A DNA stretch of 64,000 nucleotides from a virus: IMG/VR virus record IMGVR_UViG_3300037391_000017, positions 39,415 to 103,414 of that record. One strand, given 5' to 3'. Under the pieces are notes generated by a model that was not told the DNA's origin, made no database searches, and worked only from the letters and a program-made list of their open reading frames with translations. Positions 36,601 to 44,700 of this stretch are shown here, piece after piece. The position numbers were made by a program, and so were the translations under genes. The number at the start of each line of letters is the position of its first letter. The first letter of the stretch is position 1.

Positions 36601-36883
36601 AGTGGTCAGTACCAGCCCAAGCGGGCTCACGATAGTTGCTCCTGCTGGATTTACAGCGACCGTTGTGTCTCTCACAGGCCCATCGGGGAATGCTGTGGCT
36701 CAGATTCAGGTGACTGGGCCGTTCTCGTCGGGGACGCTTGGGAATAACAATTTCAGCATTTCGGTAACGGATTCAGGTGTTACGAAAACAGGAACCTTTA
36801 TATGGGTGGTCTACGATGACGGGGCGCTGCGGCTGGCACCGCAGACGGGTTCATTCCCAGTCAAGTTGACGACACCGAACTAA
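30632..36883 (+). CDS. Giant tail-fibre protein with Ig-like repeats and an ice-binding-protein-like (DUF3494) domain
   Basis: A 2083-residue protein, the longest in the window. At least seven putative Ig modules of the He_PIG type are visible, each with a PYxW...LPxGLxxxxxxGxxxGTP signature (for example near residues 355, 475, 1280, 1480, 1570, 1880). Residues about 850-1068 read as an ice-binding-protein-like DUF3494 domain: ANYAILAYSGITGSG, NAVFVFFAGSTIMLQSG, GAQAANVVWCVGSSF and NGRALA. Such domains bind ice or act as adhesins in cold-adapted bacteria. It is likely an extended fibre that binds the cell surface or a matrix. Start ATG 30632 has AAGGAT upstream. Confidence 0.75.
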   Translation: MPNPPNLGYVGPVSALIDNNNVLTVSWVPPTGPDYTNWEIILNGIPTASVPAPSPYLGTPLFYTTTLAAGSYTMDMLTNVAGSPPASFDWEAFNSTLNVWQSVAPPTGSYLAFPDAIPSADVVFSSLTLELGQPLTLTLQPAYTGADQWQVLWPDGSNTGWLPLSASLLTKQFSITGPLDVVIQTRRLYNTSSNSPAVILMRQLTVQIFVVDQQYTGTTTTSSSLTGTLGIGGQQGFEITGATGVGSVANPWEVAARAIVRDTVTNELKLLVATTRFSNASSLLGTMGIDVFPIGGRPKDKELIAPVYENSFNALTSSIPVNITTTQLPTSIYVGKAMAEFQMQASGGNTPYAWYTDGLPAGLKLSINGVLSGTPLTLGTFSINFAVQDSSVPFYIAEAAFPITVSTDLLVQIALGQTDANGNLLTPLGTSLGVAQVDTPYAVLMAVGNINPSNPIPGGLPPYTWSIPAGNLPAGLSINATTGLISGTPSTYNSSSDFTKTFPAVVQVTDAIGAIATQTYTMTLEPAALQYGNIEQSLVYANQQFGLTIPIFGGFSPYYLLQFLVPPLQGTYYGPAAIVDGQVQVDVNYPTAGTYSFIVVIQDSASPVGYTPVTPAKQITQQFTITVEPAISDPILVPAFVDHVWNFGDIYKATPLAITGDLAGFTLGGTFISLNSAIPVIGGVVYTDTPGFCSGGAGDAYANLTFIVSGFQQAKNNGTFLCTASTATSLTLNNTASVPETIPALGYGYPLTSAAPTPLPSGSTGNLASPIAPFSLTTTYTFATAQPSAALNALVGQQIVVSGFVTNPSNNGPFYCVDSTATQLILSNKLGTNENAPSSTYSLISAISGSASASPVTLELGIAANYAILAYSGITGSGFDTITGGDIGTQTATITGFNPPPATVDNADAANARIAGNAAYLYYSGLTPTLSGLSNLSTSGNGSSASTYIPGVYVGASSLNIPTTITLDAQGNPNAVFVFFAGSTIMLQSGASVLLVNGAQAANVVWCVGSSFTQVGSADTMVGTILAYASITLNGGNLNGRALAVGGGNGAVTIAAAEVVTVSSGSGSPSTTVYAAEPGTFPLSLSGNFTVTGFDYAGNNGIFAIVSVPSTSELILANPNGSPTIDYAAGSPPVAAATQIAVAVQAAAKALQVQSGAVLADGIVIAIDPIIPEVEVSGPPSGVYGNVQYMLPLLLQLAGVTEATASQPYTFLTHNDSAALGWVQGTDIGVISTTTRPYIVGEVVGLNPRQPYYNSPYVPSITPNPAPSDAPWSATMPATVGGKANGLPPGLSLDANTGLIYGTLTGTVSPTFTSVIQYTGATGIVHGVLTITWNTVASAFALIDNIQDGISLGTMLTGTTSSPTMYITVPAGVTPISASVYYARGVLSGTLPAGLVLSSTADINGNFYITGSATESGYFDVWFQVIANTGIAYLHHRLSVNFAAPLTIVSTSLPNISALFYDTQLQGFGGQPSYTWSAVFPAGAAGLSISASGLITGTLSSPPGSSPTDLGNVAVTLTDQRGPSSAVTVQLDLTYNNNLSITTPSLGIATVTDDPNGYAFQMQAASGTPPYTWNLVTGTLPTGITLSSSGLLSGTYAGALGGSYPVNISVTDFVSTVVSRNFTVTTGVLTGSINDSGVGLIPRGAAYQGTLVATLCMIPPIQWQVAPTTGYPNLLPSGLALQANGAGATATIAGTYPLPPSLIAPILVDYPVRVVAVDSLGDTAEIILELSTDTNLVIIGWDTVPASGTVQSFPLPNAVITANYGPIQLVAINGVPVVVDGVDGGAYNQYNWSSVPTFPFNGLSLSGSGSTAGQISGAASTRFTQSFVFTVSDNLTPPNTAQITTTLSSQTSSLTITTASLPSAAAGVPYSAPLTETGAQGTPTWSIVGGALPSGLSLSSTTGSTIQIVGTTIQVGPASITFRVTDVGGPNNGAYFNKTLTLTVASGLTLQTGIDYTDSTTYNILGYVDKGNVVSISPRPNLSFYVVATKVVSTSPSGLTIVAPAGFTATVVSLTGPSGNAVAQIQVTGPFSSGTLGNNNFSISVTDSGVTKTGTFIWVVYDDGALRLAPQTGSFPVKLTTPN

Positions 36884-36890
36884 GGAAAAC

Positions 36891-39575
36891 ATGGCTACCG
36901 TATCAGAGACAATCGTCGTAACTGTAACGGGTGTAAACCCGCAAACGAAGGACTACTCTGTCCTCGTGAACACCGCCACGGGCGATGCCGTGAGTAATCC
37001 GCTTACGATCTCTTACGTGGGCACAAATGCGGGTACTGACCAGATCGTAGCGACCATGCCCTCGCACTCGCTCACGTCAAACACGGCGGAAATTGTATGG
37101 CAGGGGGTAAACGGCACGGTTGCCGTGAGCGACACCATCAACGGTACTGTGTACGCGAATTCAGGACAAACTCCGGGGTGGATTGGATTCGGCGGTGCAA
37201 ATCAAGGTTCCTTCACAACGAACTCGTTGATCTTCAACGAGGTCATCCAGAACACGCCTCTTAGCCCGTACTGCGAACCGAACAACGTCTCAGGTTGCGG
37301 CGGCGGCTACAAGAAAATTCCGATGGACGCCCTGCAACAGGCAACCACGGGAGGGGTTTGGGTGAGTAATAAATCGGTTCCGGGTTCGGGCAGCGGCTCA
37401 ACTGGCAACCCGTTCATCATGGACTTAACGGGGTACTTCATAGTTGGCACTCCCGGCACTTACACCATCGCTATGACCTTCGCAAACGTGAGCACCCCCG
37501 CTCTCTGGATCGGTGGGGGGGCTTCGATTGGTTCGAACGGAATCACTAACGGAGGTGCGAATCCGTTCCCAGCGGCAGGACCGAATACAACCTTCTGGAA
37601 TGCTCAAACTCCGACTTCCAGCCATCTTGCTCTTGCCAGTAATGAGAATCCCGGTCTATACGGCGGTACTGTCAGTGCATACGTCACCTTCTCGGCTGCC
37701 GGTAAGTACCCGTTTGAGGTGGTCTACAACCAATACAAACCCTGTCAGTTCGGTGGCGACAACAACAGCTATTTCCAAATCATTTTCGTATCGGGACAAA
37801 GCACCATCTACACCAACAACGAGGGGAACGGACCCCAATGGCCGACGATGCTGCCCGTAGCCGTCGTAGCTCCTCCAGCGCAAGGGGCGGTGGGGTCACG
37901 AGCATTACAATTGTCGGTCACCTCGGGTATCGCCACACCAACTTCCTTCACATCCGAATTAGAACCTCAGGGTACAACTCAAGACTTGTACCTGACAGTC
38001 GGTCACGCGGTTCCCATAGCCTACACCACCATTCCGTACATCCCCGTCTTGGAAACCGTTGCGGGTAGCGTTTTTCTTTACGACAGCGGAAGCGTGTTCA
38101 ATTTCGGCGGTCAGAACTACGGCGGGCAATCGGTAACTGGAATGGCTGCCCCCGCCATCGCAGCGGGAGCGATAGCTCTTTCGGGCGACAACACGGCTTG
38201 GCAAGGACTGTTCAACATCACCTACAGCGGCCTCAACCCCACTGGATATGGTGTGTTGGCGTTTAATGGCGGTTCAGTGGTGTCGGGTGTCGATGTCACT
38301 AACTTGGTAATCACGGCAGATGACATTGCATGGTACAACAGCGCGAACACCAGCGTGGACTTGTTCACCGCAGCCAGCGGCGGCGATTTGCAATACCCAA
38401 TTCAGGTAGCATATATGGTCATGCCTGTCCGATCAGGCATCACGGTTACCCCGTCTACATTGCAGGCCAACGGCTCGGCTCAGACTCTTACGGTCAACTT
38501 GCCGAAGCCGATGAGTCCCGAACAACAAGGATTGTACGGCACAGGTAACACGGTCAATACTCCCACAGTTTCAGCCACGGGCGGCGTTACAATTTCTACT
38601 CCCCCTACCCCAGTCCTGAATGGCAGCGGATGGCTCACGGGTTGGACTATGAAAGTCACTGTGCCCTCAAGTCCATCCAGTGGCTCTTTCCAATTGACCT
38701 TTGGCGTTACGGGCACGCTCACGTACTTGAATGGAACCTCGTTTACGACTGGCACCGTCACCTACATTTCGGGTTCGAGCGCACTCGCCACGATTGCTAC
38801 GACAGGCAACTCGTATACTCAACCCACTAACTATTCCTTTGTGGTCAGCGGCGGCAGAACGGGCACAGCACCGAACTATACGATTACCGGAAGCATCACT
38901 CTGACGGCGGTCATATTCAGCACGGACAATGGCTCGTTCGCAAACAACAGTTTCTTCCGCATCCACAGTGCGACAAAGACAACGATAGGCACGGGCACCG
39001 TCACGGCTGGGCCTACTCCTGTTGCTGGCGGCTACCATACCACTATCGCCATTACGACCACCAGTGCTTACGCTTGGGGAACGCCCGTTAGCCTTGGGTA
39101 CACGGCAACGGATTCGTTGAGCACTTACAGCGTCAACTACACCGATTCAAACACGTACAACAACGGCAACCCAGAACCGGGCGGCGGGGGCGGTGGAGGG
39201 GGCGGCGGGGGCGGGTGCTTCACGGGTTCAGTTGAACTCAAAGCTCCCGAAGGCTTCGTAGCATTTGAAGACTTCCCGAGAGGTGAAGCATTTGAGATCG
39301 TCAATGAGACGGGCACTCACATGGCCGAACTCTTGGTGCACGAGAACTACGCGGGATGGATGGTTGTTCTCGATGACGACAAGCTCGTCACCTTGAACCA
39401 CTTGATGAAGATGGCTGATGGTGCATGGGATCGTGCGGATGAGAAGTACGCTGATCTGCCGCATGTGTGGTTCGAAGGCACTGTCTACAACCTGCACGTG
39501 CTGTCTGACAATGAACAAGACAAGCACTACATCTTGTTCAACGGGGACGTGGCGCACAACCTGAAGGAAGTGTAA
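36891..39575 (+). CDS. Tail-fibre protein ending in a Hint (hedgehog/intein) autoprocessing domain
   Basis: An 894-residue protein. Most of it is beta-rich with Gly, Ser, Thr and Asn, like the neighbouring fibres. A PEPGG linker leads into a polyglycine run ending at residue 775, and Cys776 then opens a Hint-like domain: CFTGSVEL (block A), VTLNHL with the TxxH motif (block B) and VYNLHV...NGDVAHN near the end (blocks F and G). Hint domains self-cleave through an N-S shift at the first cysteine, and may splice or attach a nucleophile. Here only four residues (LKEV) follow the terminal His-Asn. It could release or ligate the fibre tip. Confidence 0.7.
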   Translation: MATVSETIVVTVTGVNPQTKDYSVLVNTATGDAVSNPLTISYVGTNAGTDQIVATMPSHSLTSNTAEIVWQGVNGTVAVSDTINGTVYANSGQTPGWIGFGGANQGSFTTNSLIFNEVIQNTPLSPYCEPNNVSGCGGGYKKIPMDALQQATTGGVWVSNKSVPGSGSGSTGNPFIMDLTGYFIVGTPGTYTIAMTFANVSTPALWIGGGASIGSNGITNGGANPFPAAGPNTTFWNAQTPTSSHLALASNENPGLYGGTVSAYVTFSAAGKYPFEVVYNQYKPCQFGGDNNSYFQIIFVSGQSTIYTNNEGNGPQWPTMLPVAVVAPPAQGAVGSRALQLSVTSGIATPTSFTSELEPQGTTQDLYLTVGHAVPIAYTTIPYIPVLETVAGSVFLYDSGSVFNFGGQNYGGQSVTGMAAPAIAAGAIALSGDNTAWQGLFNITYSGLNPTGYGVLAFNGGSVVSGVDVTNLVITADDIAWYNSANTSVDLFTAASGGDLQYPIQVAYMVMPVRSGITVTPSTLQANGSAQTLTVNLPKPMSPEQQGLYGTGNTVNTPTVSATGGVTISTPPTPVLNGSGWLTGWTMKVTVPSSPSSGSFQLTFGVTGTLTYLNGTSFTTGTVTYISGSSALATIATTGNSYTQPTNYSFVVSGGRTGTAPNYTITGSITLTAVIFSTDNGSFANNSFFRIHSATKTTIGTGTVTAGPTPVAGGYHTTIAITTTSAYAWGTPVSLGYTATDSLSTYSVNYTDSNTYNNGNPEPGGGGGGGGGGGGCFTGSVELKAPEGFVAFEDFPRGEAFEIVNETGTHMAELLVHENYAGWMVVLDDDKLVTLNHLMKMADGAWDRADEKYADLPHVWFEGTVYNLHVLSDNEQDKHYILFNGDVAHNLKEV

Positions 39576-39578
39576 GAC

Positions 39579-40916
39579 ATGGCTACCACAAATCCGTACA
39601 CGTATGCCTACACTGGGCCTCCGTTCAATTGGCTCGGGCATGTCTCCGAGACTCAGTTCAAAGCCTTTCAAAGTTGGTACACAGCTTTGAATATCAGTGC
39701 GCCCGCGTCTTCCGCCGCCACGTCTCCCGGAAGCACGAGCACAAATCCCGCCGCCCCGCCGAGCGCGGGAACCACCACTCCCATAACCCCACAGTCGAAT
39801 TCGTCAACCACCAGTGCAGCGGCTCTGGCTGCGACCATCGTCAAGAATTTCGAAGGATTCAGTGCAACAGCATATCCCGATCCTGCGGGACAGACGAAAA
39901 CGTATTCCATTGGGTATGGGCATCAGATTGTTCCGGGTGACGGGCTTTCTACGTCATCGGTAGTGACGATGGATCAAGCGAATACGCTTTTGATGTCCGA
40001 CCTGTCGGCGTCGATCAATACCGTCAACAATTCCGTAATGTCGCCGACACCCTTGGAGCCCACTCAGACGGCGGCTTTAGTCTCGCTGGCGTACAACATC
40101 GGCGGCACTGCTTTTAAGAATTCTACACTGGTTTCTGATCTCAACAGCGGCAATACGGCTGCGGCAGCGGCTCAATTTAACAACTGGGTGTACGCTGGCG
40201 GGACTGTAAATTCGTCGTTGGTTGCTCGGCGTACACAGGAGCAAGCACTTTTCAGCACGGGCGTGATCCTGAGCAACACGGGCACCCCGACCGTCAACGC
40301 CGCCAATGCCGCCAACAGCGGTGGGTCGATGACCACCCAGCTTCACTATCAGATTCGGGCTCAGCAGCTACGGAAGACCGCAGGAGCCTTGGAACAGTTT
40401 TACATGACGGTCAATGACGAGCAGCTTTCCACCACGTTTACGAAGGCTGCATGGCAGCCCGCGTCGGCAGGACACTTTCAGTACGCCCATCGAGATGACC
40501 ACCTACCCATGGTCGCTATGGGCAAAATCAAGGGCTATCTGAAAGAGCGGCTCCAGCGTCAGGACGACTCGGTTTTCCACATGAACCACGCCCGCAATAT
40601 CATTGAAAAGGTTGAGGATAAGGCACAATATCAATCGGACGCCATGACGCAAGTCCCCAATCTGATTTCTCAAATCAACGGCTATTTTGCTCTTCCGCAA
40701 TACGCTCCTGTTCTAGTGAAGGACCAAACGGACGTGTACCCAGCGGGTTCGACAACGCCTCGGTATCGGGTACATGAGCTTGATCCTCCGACAATTTGGG
40801 AAATGGAACAGCACGCACGGGCTGTGCCCGGTGGCTCCATCAACTTGAAGGAGACGCCGCAGCCAGCAACACCGAATCCCGCTGCTACCGCTACCTCCAC
40901 TTCCACCAATGGTTAA
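39579..40916 (+). CDS. Virion-associated GH24 lysozyme fused to a baseplate domain
   Basis: A 445-residue protein. After a Ser/Thr/Pro-rich leader, residues about 80-235 form a GH24 (T4-type) lysozyme: FEGFSATAYPD with the catalytic glutamate, SIGYGH, AALVSLAYNIGG and LVARRTQEQALF. This enzyme cleaves the glycan strands of peptidoglycan. The C-terminal ~200 residues are a separate helical domain with no obvious family (HRDDHLPMVAMGKIKGYLK). Location inside the baseplate and fibre cluster, and lack of a signal peptide, suggest a particle-bound enzyme for cell entry. Confidence 0.8.
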   Translation: MATTNPYTYAYTGPPFNWLGHVSETQFKAFQSWYTALNISAPASSAATSPGSTSTNPAAPPSAGTTTPITPQSNSSTTSAAALAATIVKNFEGFSATAYPDPAGQTKTYSIGYGHQIVPGDGLSTSSVVTMDQANTLLMSDLSASINTVNNSVMSPTPLEPTQTAALVSLAYNIGGTAFKNSTLVSDLNSGNTAAAAAQFNNWVYAGGTVNSSLVARRTQEQALFSTGVILSNTGTPTVNAANAANSGGSMTTQLHYQIRAQQLRKTAGALEQFYMTVNDEQLSTTFTKAAWQPASAGHFQYAHRDDHLPMVAMGKIKGYLKERLQRQDDSVFHMNHARNIIEKVEDKAQYQSDAMTQVPNLISQINGYFALPQYAPVLVKDQTDVYPAGSTTPRYRVHELDPPTIWEMEQHARAVPGGSINLKETPQPATPNPAATATSTSTNG

Positions 40917-40918
40917 CT

Positions 40919-41713
40919 ATGTCATTTGACTACAATGTTTTGGTGATTGATCCGTTGACGCAACAGCCCATCGGTGCCTGCGACCATCAGCAGAGCTTCG
41001 AGCGGTATGTCGTGGATTTCAATGACTTTCGCACGTTGCATTACGCGGGGAACACTGCGTTGAACATGCGGGCTCCGATCAACGGCCAAGCCATGGTTCA
41101 AATGTGGATTTCAGATGAAGAAGTCCAGCAGGGTGATCCGACGTATGGTTGGACACTTGTTCGCGATCCTGACCGATTGGACGCCGTTAACTCGACCGAT
41201 CAGTTTTACAAGCTCATGTTCATCAATCCCGTCCGCCTTGTGGTGCCGCTGATCGAGGTGTCGTATTTGACATCGCAGGGATACTGCCTGAAATGCAGTG
41301 CGATGGGGTTTCTGAACGATTTCAAGAACGCGGCCTCGGGAAGCTTCGTGCAGATCACCCAACAGTCGAAACTGGCTCAAAAGGGCTTGAAATGGATTTT
41401 GACATCCCAATGCGTCTTCTATCCAACATTTGTTTGCCCGCTTAAGAGTTATGTGGGCAAGAAATTGGGTATTCAATTAACAGACACCGACATTCAGAAT
41501 GCGGTGCAGACCGCCCTGAACACGATGCAGACCGTCCAGCAGGCTCAGAACACGGTTCAGGTGCTCGATCCGTTGGAAATGATTCAAGATATTCAGTATG
41601 TTACGGCAGAAGTCGCGGCGGATGACCCGACGACCATACAGGTCGCGGCTCTGATTACGACCTTTGGCGGTACGTCAGTTCCCCTGTCGTTCCAGATGAT
41701 GGTGAATAACTAA
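40919..41713 (+). CDS. Hypothetical baseplate protein
   Basis: A 264-residue protein starting MSFDYNVLVIDPLTQQPIG at ATG 40919, two bases after the preceding stop. It has no recognisable motif; the central part (residues 90-190) looks globular and the C-terminus has a Gln-rich helix. Its stop overlaps the start of the baseplate J-like gene as TAATG. The tight coupling to that gene suggests a baseplate wedge component. Confidence 0.65.
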   Translation: MSFDYNVLVIDPLTQQPIGACDHQQSFERYVVDFNDFRTLHYAGNTALNMRAPINGQAMVQMWISDEEVQQGDPTYGWTLVRDPDRLDAVNSTDQFYKLMFINPVRLVVPLIEVSYLTSQGYCLKCSAMGFLNDFKNAASGSFVQITQQSKLAQKGLKWILTSQCVFYPTFVCPLKSYVGKKLGIQLTDTDIQNAVQTALNTMQTVQQAQNTVQVLDPLEMIQDIQYVTAEVAADDPTTIQVAALITTFGGTSVPLSFQMMVNN

Positions 41714-44700
41714 TGCCTACACCAGTAACCACTTTGACCGCTCTTCAGTTGGTGACGCCGATATTGCCGAATAATGTCCAGACGATTTCCGTGGACTCTT
41801 CGGTGCTTCCCATCGTGGTTACTGCCGATGCGAATACCACCCGCATCGAGGTATCGATCTACAACACGACCTACGCGGTGACAACTTTCACATCCGCAAC
41901 GGTCAATGGGGTGACTCAAAACACGTTTTCCGTCAGCGTGCCTCTGACCCCCTCAGTTCTGGAGACCACGGTTCAAATTCTTGCGCGAAACTACAATCCT
42001 TTCGGTGTCTGGACGCCTCTCACCGCGTTCCCGACAGGTTACACATTTGTCGATCCTAATGGAAACGTGCAGGTCGCCACTGTTGGCGGTGTTTCAGGCA
42101 GCTACGGACAGACTGGCAGCCCGCCCACCATTCCCGTGCAGCCTACGTGGAATACTGCGGTGGATGGAATCACTTTCGATGGCAGCGGCAGCACAATCAT
42201 CACGTGGACATGTCTCGGTGTCCTCGCCGTTTCTCCGACCATCAAGTTCTCGCTGATCTTTTTCCAGAGCAACCTCGCAGTCCAGATCGGCCCGCCATCG
42301 GCTATTCAGGCGTTTAAGAACCAGACCGACTGTACGCTTCAGTGGGCAACTCCATCATACCCCGGATTCATCGGGGTACGTGTGATGCTCTCAACTGACC
42401 CAGCGGGTATCAGTCCGCCATACACCCAGTTTGGCGATTTGATTACCGATGTTTCAAGCTCGGTCAATACCGTGATTGATTCGGAAGTCACGACCGCCAC
42501 TGGAACAGCAGACCCCAATACGGGGCAAGTTACAACCGTTACTACCACCTCTTCGACTACAATGCCGACAAACTACAGCACCGTGGACGTGCCGTCGTCG
42601 TATTTTGGCGCTACCACAGAGTTTTACGCGATGTTCAGCACGGTCATTCAGGAAACACAGCCCAATTCGACGACCGTTTACGAATCTCAGCAAAACGGCC
42701 CTCTGACGTGCGGGTACGTGAACCTTAAGGTAGTCAGTCCAACAGACTTCCCCGTGCTCCAGCGGCAACAGGACATCGCGGGACGCCTCATTGGGCAGAT
42801 TATGCGGCAGCAACCGAACCTCGACTTATCACCGCGTTCGGAAATCCGTGACACCATCGTTGATCCAGTTGCGTATGAACTCTCAAACATGAGCATCCGC
42901 GAATGGTTCGCCCGCTGCTCCACGTCCATCTCGGCCATTAGCCAGATCGACAACGCGAGCGGTAACGGGGTATCCGATCCGTTCAATAGCAGTCCATTCA
43001 AACAACAGATCGCACGCGCATACGGATTGAATGCGACCAACACTCAAAGCCTGATTGACACCCAGTTCAACATTCTCGGCGAGCAGGCGGGGCTGACTCG
43101 TGGCGGTGCGACTTCATCCACCGTACTACTGACATTCTTTACGTACACGCAGCCCACGCAGAGTATCACGATCCCCGAGAATGCGACCGTCGCCACTATC
43201 GCCGATGCAAGCACCCCAGCGTTAAACTTCATCACCCGTGGATCGGCGGTGTTGGACGTAAACAACTTGGCCTCGTTCTACAATGCAGTGCAGGGTTGGT
43301 GGGCAGTCACCGTACCTGCCGAATGTGCTACGACAGGTTCCGTGGGCAACGTCGGTGCGGGAACCATTCGTTCTATCGTAAGCGGGTTGCCAGCAGGTAT
43401 CAACGTCACAAACTTAACGTCGGCGGCTTATGGCTCTGACCAACAGTCCAACGCTCAGTTTGCGGCCTTAATTCAGGCGCGTCTCGTCACTGGAGTGGAT
43501 ACGGGCACGCGGCATGGTTACCTCGTAACCGCCTTGCAGACTCCGGGTATCATAGCGTGCGTCATCGTTGCGGCTGGTGATCTGGATATGCTCCGCGATT
43601 GGGACCCGATCCGTCAGAAGCATGTTTACGGCTGCGTGGACATCTATGTCGAGGGCACTACGCTTTCCCAGCAGAATGAGAGCGTCACGTTCACATACGG
43701 GACTGTGGGAACCTACGGTCAGTTATCGACATACCTGCCTCTTACGCTGAGCGATCCGAATTTGATTCGCTTCAATATCCCGACATTCAGCACGTTGGCT
43801 TTCCCTATCTACACGGCTGTTGAACTCGCCGTGACTCGTGGATCAAGCACCTTTTACCTTGGCATTGAACGCGCCCAAATCGACAACGTGGGCGGCAATA
43901 TTTTCATCAACCCGAACGACCTGTGCTATCAGTACGTGGGATCGGGAGCTACCACGGCTAAGATTCCGCAGCTTATCAATAGCATTCCAGCGACCAACAG
44001 GGTTGCCGTCGCCGCCATTGCTGGTGCCTCGGGTTCCTACACATTCGGATTATTCGCACGGCTTCAGTCGTCACTGCTTCACACCCCCGCTCTTCAGCCA
44101 GTCATTGATGTAGATTCAGTTGTGGGTGAGACGGGTGAAACGGGGACTGTGGGCAGTTCCTTGATTGAACTTATCCACACGTCCGACTTCCTGTTGTACG
44201 GCGGGTCAAACAACGCTGGGGATGAGGTCTACGTAGCTACAACAACGAGTGCTCCAGTCACCAAGACCATCACAGCGAGTACGGCGACTCCCGCCATCAT
44301 TGACATCGCCATGGATGTGCCTCTGAGCGCAACTGGCGTGCCGCAGAACATTTTATCTGTTCTGAGCACCGATCTTTCGACCTCATACGTTTGGGGAGTG
44401 GATTACACCATTGTTCCGCTGGATACCTATCACACCTACGGGTTGAATTTGCTTACTTCCTCGACTCCGATCACTCAAATCGAGATCGTGAACGGTGTGT
44501 TAACGGTCACGACTCCTAACAATTTCGGCATAGGGGCTCAAGTCACGTTGAGCCAACTCGGGGTTGCCACGTTTTTGAGTGGAGCCATTCTCACTATCGC
44601 CACAGCCTCTTCGTCGCAATTCACGGCGTTTTACAATCCAGTCCTCAACTACGCAGCGGCCACAGATTCGGGCTTCGTCACTGGGAGCGCCATCCAGAAC

